Source: Tritrichomonas musculus (Eukaryota; Parabasalia; Tritrichomonadida; Tritrichomonadidae). From it: DNA of 64,000 nt. A model generated the notes under the pieces. It did not search any database. It worked only from the letters and a program-made list of their open reading frames with translations, and had not been told where the DNA came from. The DNA lies in contig JAPFFF010000016.1 in assembly GCA_039105265.1 (NCBI GenBank), forward strand, positions 682,001 through 746,000, written 5' to 3'. The position numbers were made by a program, and so were the translations under genes. Within the stretch, counting starts at the first letter, position 1. Every line of letters starts with the position of its first letter. Of this stretch, positions 1 through 10,494 are shown piece after piece.

Positions 1-1
1 C

Positions 2-2701
2 CACACGAAGAAAGAGTTCGAAATTGAAGAGCGCATCTCAATTAATTCAGAGGTTTATTCACTCTCACTTATTGTCACGAAGTCTGCTCTTTATGTAACC
101 AAGAGCAGCAGTGAAGGCACAAAGTACACGCGGTACTTAGATGGCGAAAAGTCTGTGTCAAAGTCAATTGAAAGCAAAATTGTTTTTGCCATTTATCAAT
201 TGAAAAATTCAGATGAAAAAATTGAAAAGAAAATTGAGTTTGAAAAATTGAAAGAACAATTCAAAAAGTTCAGAAGTTGCACCTATAAGTTCAATGAAAG
301 AGCGGTTATTTGTGACTCATTAAATAAAGCCAAAATTGAATGGAATAAATGGGATGTCAATAATTCACTTTTTGAGACAGCAACCGTTCTTTTGTGTGAT
401 TATGGCTACACAAATTTATTCAAAGAGTTGAGCACGAACGTTGAATTCTCAGAATATTTCTTCAACTCCGACTGGAAAGAAATATTCTCACTTAAAGAAA
501 TTGACCATGAAATGGTCAATTTAGCAAAAATATATCCAAGAAGAGACGAGCTTCTCCAGATTCTGATTAATTCAATACAAAACGATAGCAGAAAACGGTT
601 TTTATCAATTATATTCAATTCACTTGATTTGAGTGATGAATACATTGAAAAAGTGATAAAAACAATTTCACCTTCATTTGACCATTATGAAGATTTCATC
701 TACGGCTACTTCATGAAGCCAACAACGACGAATTCCCTCCTTCTTCAAGATGACAAGCTTTCAACTTTTGTTTTCAATTTGATCAACAACCGTTCTTCTA
801 TTGAAAAAGTTCAATCTTTTGAATCGCTGCCATTTGCCAACCTTCTCAATCCGATGACCGAGCCACTCTTCATCGTCTGCATGAAGACACTCGGCAAGAA
901 AGCGTCCAGCTTGATCTTCAACTCACTTCCGAAGTCTTCGACGACAACTTTTGTTCTGCACTCTCTGACGTGCCTCCCTCACAGCGACGAACTGGCGTCA
1001 CTTTTTGCCCAAATTGAAGCCGGCAAGAACGCCGAAGCGGCGGACTTGAGGAAGGACGTTGAGTGGGTTGAGTACGGCCTTTCGTCGAGCAATGACAAGA
1101 TTCGGCGGCACGCGATTGAATTGATGAAGGCGGTTTTTGGGAAGAAGGATTCAGAGCTTCTATCGTTTGCATTGAAAGGGGCGGTTTTGAAGTCACTTTT
1201 TTGCCCGTTTTTGGAAGAATTGAAAGACTTCGTTTTCGACAATTTTGGGTATAGGTCAATTGACTCACCTGACTTCACCTCACTCATCTACGATAGACTT
1301 TTCAGTTCACCTGTCATGACCGCCAACTATCCAGTCATAACGAGGCTGTTCGACCACCTCTCGCCGCCCTGCCGCTCGTCGATCATCAAGTGGCACTCGG
1401 CCATCAAGGAGTACCAGAAGGACGAGAAGACGCAGACTGTTTTCCTCGTCTACAGCTCGGACCTCATCTATGCCTCAATTCAGAGCACGTTTAAACCGCC
1501 GGTTGCCGGTTTTTTTGAGGACATTCTGAAGCCGATCACGGAGAACTGCGCCTACCAGTCACTGAAGGCGTTCTTTCAAATTTTTGAGGGGTACATTGGG
1601 GATGGGACCCAAAAAATTTTTGACTATGTACCATTGATAATTGAATTCGAAGTGATCGTCTCAGAATACATTCCATTTGTGACAAAGCTCATTCGAGATT
1701 ACTCAGATTTCAGAGAGACAGAATTGACCTTGTTAGTGGTCAATCTCCCGGCGGTTGTATTGAAAAGACAAAAATTGATACAAACCGCTCTGAAGAGCTT
1801 CACAAATGTCCACAAATTGATGATTGAGGCTGTTGACTCAGCAAGCGAGGCACTTTTGCTAATTCAGCAGAAAAAGGCGTTTAATAGAAAAAGTGGAAGA
1901 GACGATATCAGTCAATTAATGGACGATATCTACTCAAAATCATTCCTTCCGTTCTTCATCACAAACGTCTACGCAGTCATCACTTCTTTCGGCACTTCTA
2001 AAATTCCGGCCGTTAAGAAAATGGTCAAATTTTTGACCTTATCTGCTTTAATATTTCCGGATGTTTTGGCCGTCATCTTTGACATGATATACAGAGTTGC
2101 TGGCTTGATGCTCTTCACCGAGAAGCTCCTCCAAAGCGTCGAGCGGGAATGGTCGGAGCTTTGCTGTGAAATTTCCCGCCAAATTTTGGCTGACATCGTT
2201 TTCAATGACATTGAAAACCGTAAACGGTCGGTGACAATCATTGATCGCGAGTTGTGCTGCCAGCTGTACCACTACAACCAGGCGGAGAAGGAATACTTGC
2301 GATTCTTGGTCGCGGTTATGAAGAACGACCAATTAAGAATTGAAACTAAATTGGTCAGTAACCCTCAAATTTTCAAAGTGTTTCGAAGCGACTTCGTCTT
2401 CTGCATTGACGACGTTGCTGCCTTCATCGACGTCTCGCTTGAAAAGTACGAAAACTTCTTCGACGCAGATGAAATTAAAAACTTCATTTTGAACCTGAAA
2501 ATTAGAGACAACCAAATCAAACAGAAACTAAAAATTGTGTCACTTTTGTTCACAAAAAGTCAAGATAAAATGAAGGACTTGATCGAGGAAGTCTTCCCAA
2601 AAATTGAGGAATTAAACTCAAATGAAGGACTGGATGATGAATTGACTGAATTATTAAATAACGTTTTCGAAAAAGCTTTGGAAGTTTTAAGCTTAATTTG
2701 A
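2..2701 (+). CDS. Partial large alpha-helical repeat protein, 3' end of gene
   Basis: The reading frame is open from base 2 to the TGA at 2699-2701, so the start lies outside the window. The first methionine-like codon that could be taken as a start, at 155, is GTG and is simply internal. About 899 residues are visible. They read as a soluble, mostly helical protein with many short amphipathic helices in the style of HEAT/ARM-type solenoids. I see no catalytic motif, signal peptide or membrane segment. Large trichomonad deubiquitinases (USP/C19) can carry long helical tails of this kind, so this may be the tail of such an enzyme, but no catalytic Cys or His box is in the window. Base composition is odd: about 830-1580 is much richer in G+C than the flanks. 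Coding status is secure; function is unknown. Confidence 0.75.
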   Translation, partial: HTKKEFEIEERISINSEVYSLSLIVTKSALYVTKSSSEGTKYTRYLDGEKSVSKSIESKIVFAIYQLKNSDEKIEKKIEFEKLKEQFKKFRSCTYKFNERAVICDSLNKAKIEWNKWDVNNSLFETATVLLCDYGYTNLFKELSTNVEFSEYFFNSDWKEIFSLKEIDHEMVNLAKIYPRRDELLQILINSIQNDSRKRFLSIIFNSLDLSDEYIEKVIKTISPSFDHYEDFIYGYFMKPTTTNSLLLQDDKLSTFVFNLINNRSSIEKVQSFESLPFANLLNPMTEPLFIVCMKTLGKKASSLIFNSLPKSSTTTFVLHSLTCLPHSDELASLFAQIEAGKNAEAADLRKDVEWVEYGLSSSNDKIRRHAIELMKAVFGKKDSELLSFALKGAVLKSLFCPFLEELKDFVFDNFGYRSIDSPDFTSLIYDRLFSSPVMTANYPVITRLFDHLSPPCRSSIIKWHSAIKEYQKDEKTQTVFLVYSSDLIYASIQSTFKPPVAGFFEDILKPITENCAYQSLKAFFQIFEGYIGDGTQKIFDYVPLIIEFEVIVSEYIPFVTKLIRDYSDFRETELTLLVVNLPAVVLKRQKLIQTALKSFTNVHKLMIEAVDSASEALLLIQQKKAFNRKSGRDDISQLMDDIYSKSFLPFFITNVYAVITSFGTSKIPAVKKMVKFLTLSALIFPDVLAVIFDMIYRVAGLMLFTEKLLQSVEREWSELCCEISRQILADIVFNDIENRKRSVTIIDRELCCQLYHYNQAEKEYLRFLVAVMKNDQLRIETKLVSNPQIFKVFRSDFVFCIDDVAAFIDVSLEKYENFFDADEIKNFILNLKIRDNQIKQKLKIVSLLFTKSQDKMKDLIEEVFPKIEELNSNEGLDDELTELLNNVFEKALEVLSLI

Positions 2702-2939
2702 TATAGTTATTTGACCATAACCGTTTTTAATTTGAAAATTTATAATATATATATATATATAAATTGTCTCTTAATAAATTTGGAAAACATTATTTATGTT
2801 TTTGCTTACTTCTTTCTTGTTTTCATTTTTTTTTTTTTTTTATCGATAAAGATTTGAATAGGTTGATTATTAAAGATTTAAGTTATGAATTATTCATGGA
2901 ATTTTATAATTCAATTCCAAAATCATATTTCATATTTTG

Positions 2940-3420
2940 GATTAGATTAAATAAATCATTCATAAATGTTCATTGATTTTGTAATATCATAAAATAAATC
3001 ATTCAAAAACATTCATTGATTTTGTAATACCATAAAATAAATCATTCAAAAATATTCAAAGTAACCGTACTTTTGATTGATGATAAATCATTCAAAAACA
3101 TTCATTGATTTTGTAATATCATAAAATAAATCATTCAAAAACATTCATTGATTTTGTAATACCATAAAATAAATCATTCAAAAACATTCATTGATTCTGT
3201 AATATCATAAAATAAATCATTCAAAAACATTCAAAGTAACCGTACTTTTGATTGATGATAAATCATTCAAAAACATTCATTGATTTTGTAATAACATAAA
3301 ATAAATCATTCAAAATATTCAAAGTAATCGTACTTTTGATTGATGATAAATCATTCAAAAACATTCATTGATTTTGTAATATCATAAAATAAATCATTCA
3401 AAATATTCAAAGTAACCTTT
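2940..3420. repeat. Tandem satellite, about 43-bp unit, with interspersed 30-bp variant blocks
   Basis: A unit of about 43 bp, with core AAATCATTCAAAAACATTCA followed by TTGATTTTGTAATATCAT, repeats in head-to-tail order. At roughly 3055, 3228 and 3317 it is interrupted by a second block containing AAAGTAACCGTACTTTTGAT. The alternation gives a higher-order pattern. It lies about 250 bp downstream of the first gene. No coding potential is seen. Confidence 0.8.
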
Positions 3421-3740
3421 ATTTTGATCTGAGTAAAATAAACTATTGAAATTCTGAAAAACTTTCATTTAAGTAGAGAGAAAAACACTTCTACAATAAA
3501 ACCGGAACCATGATAAATACTGTAGAGAAATAATCAATGATTCTTTTTCATTTTAAAAAGAGTGGAAAATTTTTGAAATTTTTTTGTGTTCTTATCAAAT
3601 TTCAACTGACATGCATGCAAAGAAAAGTTTTTTTTATATTTATTATAAATCTTGAAACTGTTCTATTTTATTTTATAATTTGATGTTCAAACGCAAATTA
3701 AAATTTCATTGAATCATTTCTTTTTTTTAAAAATTATTTA

Positions 3741-4102
3741 AGGGCGTACGTCCCAAAAATGTTGTAAACTTGTTAATATTGAATAAACTCATAGAATACA
3801 TCTTTCAATACTTCCAAATTATGAAAAAGTTTAGGTCAAAAATGATGATATTTGTCCTAAACGATCAAAAAATAATTGTTTTTTTGACCAATAAAATTTT
3901 ACAAAATTTAATTTTGAATTAAAAATGAAAAAAAAAAAAATGCATAAAAATATTTTTTTTTAATATATCATCAATCTATGAATAATAAGCATTTTATTTC
4001 CTCAAAAATATAATTGATTTTTCAACTTTTTTTACTCCAAAAAGATCGATAATATTTGAGAAATCTCATTGAATTCTGAGTATTGAATTGGACGTACGCC
4101 CT
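3741..4102. mobile_element. Short non-autonomous DNA transposon with TA or TTAA target site
   Basis: Perfect inverted ends AGGGCGTACGTCC / GGACGTACGCCCT bound 362 bp. Both ends are flanked by TA (3739-3740 and 4103-4104). The flanks also read TTAA at both ends (3738-3741 and 4102-4105), so a TA (Tc1/mariner-like) or TTAA (piggyBac-like) target both fit. Only about 13 bp of the ends are well inverted. The interior is AT-rich with no reading frame, so this is a MITE rather than an autonomous copy. Confidence 0.65.
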
Positions 4103-4529
4103 TAAATCATTTCACTTTTATAAAAGTATATGCTTTCATTTTCTTTCCACTATATTGCTATATACAGATTAATACATATTTAATATAATGAAGGAGAAAA
4201 TCTTATTTTCACTAAAGTGTGCTATGACAAACTTTTTGAAAATTTTGGAATAGTCTCTACTTTAATACGTTTTAATAAAAGATTTCGAATAATGCCAATG
4301 ATGTTTTATTCTAAATAGATTAAAATTCAATTTAAATGATATAATTTTACATGTAAAAAAAATTTGACACTTCCTTTAATTAATTATGGATACTGATTTG
4401 ATTGCTGTCATACATTTCAATAATTTCCATTGAATTCAATATAAAAATAATTATCAATTTTATAAATTTTTCGTTATATCCAAATTCGAAAATTCAACTT
4501 TCTATTTGTAAATAAAGTATACTTTCTAT
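4103..4529. other. AT-rich intergenic stretch, nothing recognised
   Basis: Between the TIR element and the 3' end of the initiator-binding-domain gene. Only homopolymer runs and short palindromes are seen. Confidence 0.5.
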
Positions 4530-6737
4530 TCAACTAAATCCTGGATATTTTGGTCTCATACTTAAAATTTTCATCATTTTGATATTTTTGGATAAATATG
4601 ATCTTTCGAAAAAATCCAAATCTTCTTGTGTATATTCCGTATTTATGAAATTTATATCTCTATGAAAGAATAATCGAACATTTGGATCATCTAATTCTGG
4701 AAAACAAGTTAATCCTGCTCGTTGAAAATTATCTTCTGTAAGTTCAACAAATCCAAGCCTCGAAAATATTTTACATTTACCAAAAAAAATTAATTCTCCT
4801 GTTGGATCCCTTTCATTTAATAATGCTGCTAAAAATTTTGGATCAACCAAAAAAACTCGTTTGGTTAACCAATAAACTCTAAGAAATGGCCTAAAATTTG
4901 GTAATTTAGATGTAATAACAAGCATATCATACAATTTGTAAATAAATTTAAATGATTGCAATTTTTTATTTCTAAAAAAATCATAAACAACGTCTCGAAA
5001 TTTCATGTCAAAATTAAAGTCTGCCCAATATTGTTTTGGTTCAAGTTTTAATTGAAAAGGATTGAAAAAAAGATCATCCTGTTGCATCGCATTTGTTAAA
5101 ATTTGTGGTTCGTAAATTGAAATTGATTGAATTTTTTTTTCAATACCTCGAACAATTTGATTTTGCTTTATAATTTCTTTTTTAAATTCATCCATTCTAT
5201 TCATTTGCCCAATTATCATTGAATTGTTATTTATATTATGAGATTGCTTTTCGTTTTGCGTAGATCTTAATGGTATATTTAATTTTTCTTCTTCCTCTTC
5301 TTCTTCTTCGTATTCTTCTTCTTCATATTCAACCTCATTAGTTTCTTGATTCATTAATTGAGGTTCTGTATTTATTAATTGGCCTTGTCTTGGATATATT
5401 ATTTGCGGATTATATTGCTGATAAGTATTTCGAGGCTCCTGAATTGGCTGATTAACATTTTGTTGAGGTTGTGGCTGATAATTATAAACTGTCTGATGAA
5501 AAACTGGCGATTTTTGTTGCTGCATTTGTGTTTGATATGAAGGCAATGGTTCTTGTTTTGGGTAAATTGGACGATTACAATATTGCTGAAAATTGTATTG
5601 TTGTTTTTGAGGCTGCTGAACAAAATTGAAATTAGTTTGTTGAAGATTATAACTTTCATTTTGTGTAAATCTATTTACTTGCGATTGCTGTTGGTATTTT
5701 ATTTGATTTTGTGACTGATATTGTCCAAAATAATTTATCTGAGGCTGCTGAGTATTATTTTCTTGTTGATAATTATAATTAATTACTTCTTTATGTTGAT
5801 TTTGATAGTTACTTTCTTTTTGAGGCTGAGGAAAATTTTCTTTAGGAAATTGCTGATGAATTATTATTGGATTATTTGGTGGATTTATTATTGGATTATG
5901 ATAATAATTACTTTTTTGACTATAATTTGTTTGCTGTGGTTGACTGTAATTTTGATACGTCAAATTTAATACTTGCTGCTGAGAATTGGTTTGAGATTCC
6001 ATTTGAGGCTGATGTACTATTTTAGGGATTAAATTAGTTTGGCTAGTTGGACTTAAGTTCTGTATAGATGATCGACTTCCATTTAATTGAGGAGATTGAT
6101 TACTATTTGATAAAACTGGCTGATTTAAAACGGGTTTTGCATTCTTTATTATTCCATCATGAATCTTTTTTTTCTTTTTCCTCTTTTTGAATAATTTATT
6201 ATTTTCTGTATTATCTCTATTATGAATTTGATTTTTGTTTGCCTTTTCAATCTCTTTTTGCCTATTTTCGAAATTATCATATGATGTTACCATACCTGGC
6301 CTATTTTCGTTTTTTTTTGAAGTAACCGTTTGAAATGACATATAACCAACACTACTTTGTCCACTTTTTTTATTTGATCTCGATTTTTTGTGCATATCAT
6401 TCATTCCAAAATTTAAATTTGTTTTGCTCGCTTCATTCGCTTTCTTTGTATTTAGAAACTCTTTTTCATTCTCGTTTTCATGATAATTCTGCAGCATGAA
6501 ATTAATGTCATCAGCTGGACACGGCCATTTTTGATAATCAGTGAAACTCTCATGCTCATTTGAAAAATCATCAATAAAGAAAAGAGAAGCGACATTTTCA
6601 TCCATGAAATCATTAAAAAAACCACCATCAAACTCATTATTTTGAGTTAAACTAAAACTGCTTTCTTTCATGTTTTGTATTTTATCTGACACACGACAAT
6701 TATTATTTTGCCCGGAAAAAATTTCTTCATGTTTCAT
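4530..6737 (-). CDS. Q/N-rich protein with C-terminal initiator-binding (IBP39-type) domain
   Basis: Probable DNA-binding transcription factor of the parabasalid IBP39 family, whose winged-helix domain recognises the Inr core promoter element in Trichomonas. The domain is at about residues 570-690 of 735. The block KFIYKLYDMLVITSK, then RVYWLTKRVFLVDPKFLAALL, then FSRLGF matches the family pattern (helix, W-L-x-x-x-V-F-x-V-x-P, F-x-x-x-G-F). Residues about 200-480 are extremely Gln/Asn/Tyr-rich and prion-like, followed by an E-run (EEEYEEEEEEEE). I place the start at the ATG at 6737, because the frame extends to 6773 only through a TTG codon. It is much longer than the 39-kDa founder. It could instead be a chromatin protein that has borrowed the domain; assignment to the fold is good, function is inferred. 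Confidence 0.75.
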   Translation of the reverse strand: MKHEEIFSGQNNNCRVSDKIQNMKESSFSLTQNNEFDGGFFNDFMDENVASLFFIDDFSNEHESFTDYQKWPCPADDINFMLQNYHENENEKEFLNTKKANEASKTNLNFGMNDMHKKSRSNKKSGQSSVGYMSFQTVTSKKNENRPGMVTSYDNFENRQKEIEKANKNQIHNRDNTENNKLFKKRKKKKKIHDGIIKNAKPVLNQPVLSNSNQSPQLNGSRSSIQNLSPTSQTNLIPKIVHQPQMESQTNSQQQVLNLTYQNYSQPQQTNYSQKSNYYHNPIINPPNNPIIIHQQFPKENFPQPQKESNYQNQHKEVINYNYQQENNTQQPQINYFGQYQSQNQIKYQQQSQVNRFTQNESYNLQQTNFNFVQQPQKQQYNFQQYCNRPIYPKQEPLPSYQTQMQQQKSPVFHQTVYNYQPQPQQNVNQPIQEPRNTYQQYNPQIIYPRQGQLINTEPQLMNQETNEVEYEEEEYEEEEEEEEKLNIPLRSTQNEKQSHNINNNSMIIGQMNRMDEFKKEIIKQNQIVRGIEKKIQSISIYEPQILTNAMQQDDLFFNPFQLKLEPKQYWADFNFDMKFRDVVYDFFRNKKLQSFKFIYKLYDMLVITSKLPNFRPFLRVYWLTKRVFLVDPKFLAALLNERDPTGELIFFGKCKIFSRLGFVELTEDNFQRAGLTCFPELDDPNVRLFFHRDINFINTEYTQEDLDFFERSYLSKNIKMMKILSMRPKYPGFS

Positions 6738-6773
6738 ATAACGGTAGAAACTATGATATGAATATTTTTTCAA

Positions 6774-9062
6774 TATCTCTCTGAAATTTCAATAAAAGAA
6801 ATCAATTTTATATTCAATTTTATTGCCATCAATTTTAAAGTGGTAAATTCAAACTAAAATCTGTATTCAAAAGTTTTTGATAATTATTATTTTTTGAATT
6901 TTTTATATTTTTACGATTTTCAAATTTGATAATACTACTGTAATTAATGATTTATTTTCGAATTTTTAGATATTGAAAGTCTTTTTTGAGATAATATTTT
7001 AATATTTCTCAAATAATATATTTTCACACCCATTTTGTTACGGTATTTAGAATTTTTTTTATGCATTCATTAATTACATTTGAAAATGAAAATCTTCCTT
7101 TATAAATTACAATAAAGACATCTTAATTTTTGATAAAATTGTGAATAAGCATTCAATTTTTTTAATGTTTTGAGGTTTTTGATAGGTTGTAAATTTTTAA
7201 TACTTAAAAATTGGTTAGAATAAAGTAATATTTACTAGATATATCATTATGATATATTTTAAGCGAAATATCCCACAAAAAAATCTTTAATTATGACAGC
7301 AATTATCAAATTTATTTTGATATTCAAAGATTTTCAGACAGATAATAATTGAATACATGTTAGAAATTAATGAAATCGAGGTATATACATTTTCAGAGGC
7401 AATAGAAATTAGTTCCATACAAATATTTTCGTTTTTGATTGATATTATTTATTAATCAAAAAAAATTCAAAATAAGAAAACAAAATAAATAAAAAAATAT
7501 CGTCAACTTTAATTAATTCTATATTCTTATACAATATTGAATGGAGATAAACTCAAAATGGCATGAAGTAAATTACAGATATTAAGTATTCTTCGTTAAA
7601 TGGATAGGTTCTCAAAAAAAATTGCTAATTGAGATAAATGCTTAGAAGTATTTCAATTACTCTCAGAATTTTCAAAGGAATTTATAAAAAAGCGTTTTTC
7701 CTTATTATAATAATATAACAATGACTATTTATTTTCTAGCAAACATTTATATTTTTCACTAATATTACATTCAAAGTTATATTGAAAAAAATTGAACCAA
7801 ACTATAAACCCATAATTTCATGAGAAATGAATCGAAAATTCAGTTTGCAAACTTATAAATATATAAAATTATTTAATATAAAACTAATATTATATTTTAA
7901 TTTTATAAATAAAGCTAAAATTTCAAAATATTAATATTTGAATTGTTTTACATTAATTATGTCATTTTGGAATTTTTGAATGATTTTTTTCAATTTGAAG
8001 TGATGTGATTGCTAATCAACTTTTTCTAATATCTATTAAAATTATTTCTGAGAAAAAAAGACAAGGTCAATTTATACGTGAATTTCTTTATAGAAAAGTT
8101 GTTTTTGATTATTTTTACATTTAAAAAGTTTGCAGAAATATAAATTTAATCGGTTATAATTTTATTCAATGATTTTTTTTTTTGAAAACTTCTTCAATTT
8201 TCGTCTCAATTTACTTCTTTTAAAAAATAATTGAGATATCTACCTTCCATACATGCATACTCTATAATAATAACATATTTTAATGTATTGAATCATATAC
8301 TATTCATGTTTTTTTTTATTATTTCAAATAAAAATTTAAACTTTTGTATTATCAATCAAAAAAGAAAGCCGTTTTCAATATTAAATGTTCATATTCTTTA
8401 GCTATGAACATTTATATGATCTGAAAACAAAAAAGAAGAACAAAAATCCATTTATTAAAATGATTATAGAAAAATATCATTTTAAAAAAAAAATAAAATA
8501 TATTTATTTCAGCTTCAATAAATGCTCTTTATAAATCATTCGTTATCATGGAGAAAAAACATCAAATTTTTTATCATTCAACTATTTATGCCATATGAAC
8601 AAATATAGTTTTATTCACATTATTTTCCTTCCCTAATGAATATCAATCAATTTATTATGTAGATCAAAATATAATAATGAAAAAAAAAAAAAAAAAAAAT
8701 TGAATAAAAAACTATATATTGTAATACACCTTTTTATTTTGTGTAATTACTCAAAATGGAACAGAATATATTGCAATAAATATGATGAAAGATGATAAAC
8801 TTCTTCCAATTTTCATCAAAACCTTCAATTACATAAAATATATCTAAATTTTTGGCATAAAATTTTTTAAAAAAAATCGGTTAAAATTTTCTTAAAATTT
8901 TTGAAAGGAATCAAAAATATCTTCTTTCACAAAAAGAATTTTTTCTCATTAAAAATCTTCATGCTTTTATGCTATACCTAAATGAAAGATTTATCAATAC
9001 AATGAAATCACATGATATTTATTTTTATTAAATAAAGACCGAATAATCTATAATTTAACTAG
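6774..9062. other. 2.3-kb gene-free AT-rich desert
   Basis: No reading frame of substance, no paired terminal repeats and no RNA-like GC island are visible. It holds long A or T runs (for example near 8680) and short palindromes only. The promoter of the leftward gene must lie at its left edge. Confidence 0.5.
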
Positions 9063-9668
9063 TTAGATATTTGAAACAGGACATTCTGGATCAACAAATA
9101 AGATTTTTTCATCATTTAATTGCGATTTTTTTTGTTGGATTACTTGTTTTGGACCATCCCATACATAAATATCTAAATTAACAAATCCAATTACTTTAGC
9201 ATTCTTTTTTGTTAAGAGTTCAACACGAAGTGAATTATTAACTCCTTTTTCAATTTCTTTTAATTTGATTGTACAGTATCCAATGAGTGCATGCATTGGG
9301 ACTATATATTCACAATCAACGTGATCACTGTCATTTTCTTTACTTCCATTTACACATTTTTCATATGATTGATCATTTGATTTATTTTTGGGAGAACTGC
9401 TTCCAAAATCAAATAAATTTACAAGAGTTGGTTTTCTTACAACTGAGGAAATCATAAATGTTAATTTATCAATTTTGTTTGATGAATTATCAATTGAGAA
9501 TTCATGATTAATGTCTTTCAAACATTCTGAATTTTTGAGAAGATATTCATATGTGACTTTGGATGGTCTTTGAATGACATTTAGTCTGATAAGATTTTCT
9601 TTGTTTATTGAACGAAGTGTGAAATCTTCGAGCTCAACAGAATTAACACGGAAAGAGATACTTGACAT
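9063..9668 (-). CDS. Small C2-like domain protein
   Basis: 201 residues, ATG at 9666-9668. The C-terminal half, IGYCTIKLKEIEKG followed by LRVELLTKK and GFVNLDIYVWDG, has the spacing of C2-domain strands (G-x-x-x-I-x-L, then a polar loop, then G-x-x-x-L-x-I-x-V). The N-terminal half (SISFRVNSVELEDF) would supply the first strands. A Ser/Asn/Asp-rich insert at about residues 88-110 separates the two. The usual cluster of calcium-binding aspartates is not evident, so membrane or protein binding without calcium is more likely. No signal peptide or transmembrane segment. The C2 call is tentative; the gene itself is likely because it is the only long frame in its region and begins with ATG. Confidence 0.55.
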   Translation of the reverse strand: MSSISFRVNSVELEDFTLRSINKENLIRLNVIQRPSKVTYEYLLKNSECLKDINHEFSIDNSSNKIDKLTFMISSVVRKPTLVNLFDFGSSSPKNKSNDQSYEKCVNGSKENDSDHVDCEYIVPMHALIGYCTIKLKEIEKGVNNSLRVELLTKKNAKVIGFVNLDIYVWDGPKQVIQQKKSQLNDEKILFVDPECPVSNI

Positions 9669-9704
9669 TGGTTAAAATGAAAATGATTCGAATAAATTTT
9701 ATTT

Positions 9705-9835
9705 CTAGGCTTTTGTGTCCGAAATTTTTTATATTCAAAAAGTTAAAAAAAGTATCCCAAAATATCCAATTTGGATACTTTTCGGACATTTTTCGAAACT
9801 TTTTGAGAAAAAAAATTTCGGACACAAAAGCCTAG
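9705..9835. mobile_element. hAT-like MITE, 131 bp, 8-bp TSD
   Basis: Perfect 21-bp inverted ends starting CTAGGCTTTTGTGTCCGAAA bound the element. The exact 8-bp direct repeat TTTTATTT sits outside each end (9697-9704 and 9836-9843). The whole element is close to a long palindrome, with ATCCAATTTGGAT at its centre. Eight-bp duplications are the hallmark of the hAT superfamily. There is no coding capacity. It lies about 40 bp upstream of the ATG of the C2-like gene, so it sits in or near that promoter. Confidence 0.8.
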
Positions 9836-9843
9836 TTTTATTT

Positions 9844-10494
9844 ACATCCTTTTTTTTATTTTTATTAAAATTGAAAGATATCACAATAATTAAATCATTA
9901 TATATTTAATAAATTCACAATAATTGTGAAAAGAGATTTATAAAATTCAATTTAAAAATAATATATATATATTTTTTCTTAGTTTTATCTTTTATAAAAC
10001 ATTAATTTTTTTTTGTATGATCCAAATTTGATCATAATTTTAATATTGATATAATGATAAAAAATATTTTTATGATATTATATATATTTTTTTAATATGT
10101 ATCAAAAATCTGCGGTACATTATTGTAGAAATAGTTTAATATACACAAAAAGGTCTATAGATAAATGAATTATCATGCATACATATAAATAAGATCATAT
10201 AAAATTTCAAAAATTCAAACAATTGATTGAAATACATAAATACGACTATGTAAATATAATAATCCTTTCGAAAAAATATATATGTAAAAAACGTTGATCA
10301 TTGTAAGTGATTTTTTTTGAAAAATGTGTTTTTTTTAAAAACTTTGAAAAGAAAAATTGTATTTCAAAAAAACTTTATTCTGAATTCTTTTCAAAAATCA
10401 AATCATAAATTCTATCAAATTTTAAAAATTCAATAGATCGAAAAAAACTTTGATTTATTTTTTCAATGATATCAAATACTATTATTTATTTAAG
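9844..10494. other. AT-rich intergenic region between MITE and CFAP410
   Basis: About 650 bp with no reading frame or repeat pairing. It must contain the promoter of the rightward CFAP410 gene. ATCAAATACT lies about 23 bp before the ATG and contains a TCA that could serve as an Inr. Confidence 0.45.

Noticed and set aside
2764-2976. 70-codon frame FGKHYLCFCLLLSCFHFFFF
   Set aside because: It runs through homopolymer T and into the satellite; composition is that of non-coding DNA.
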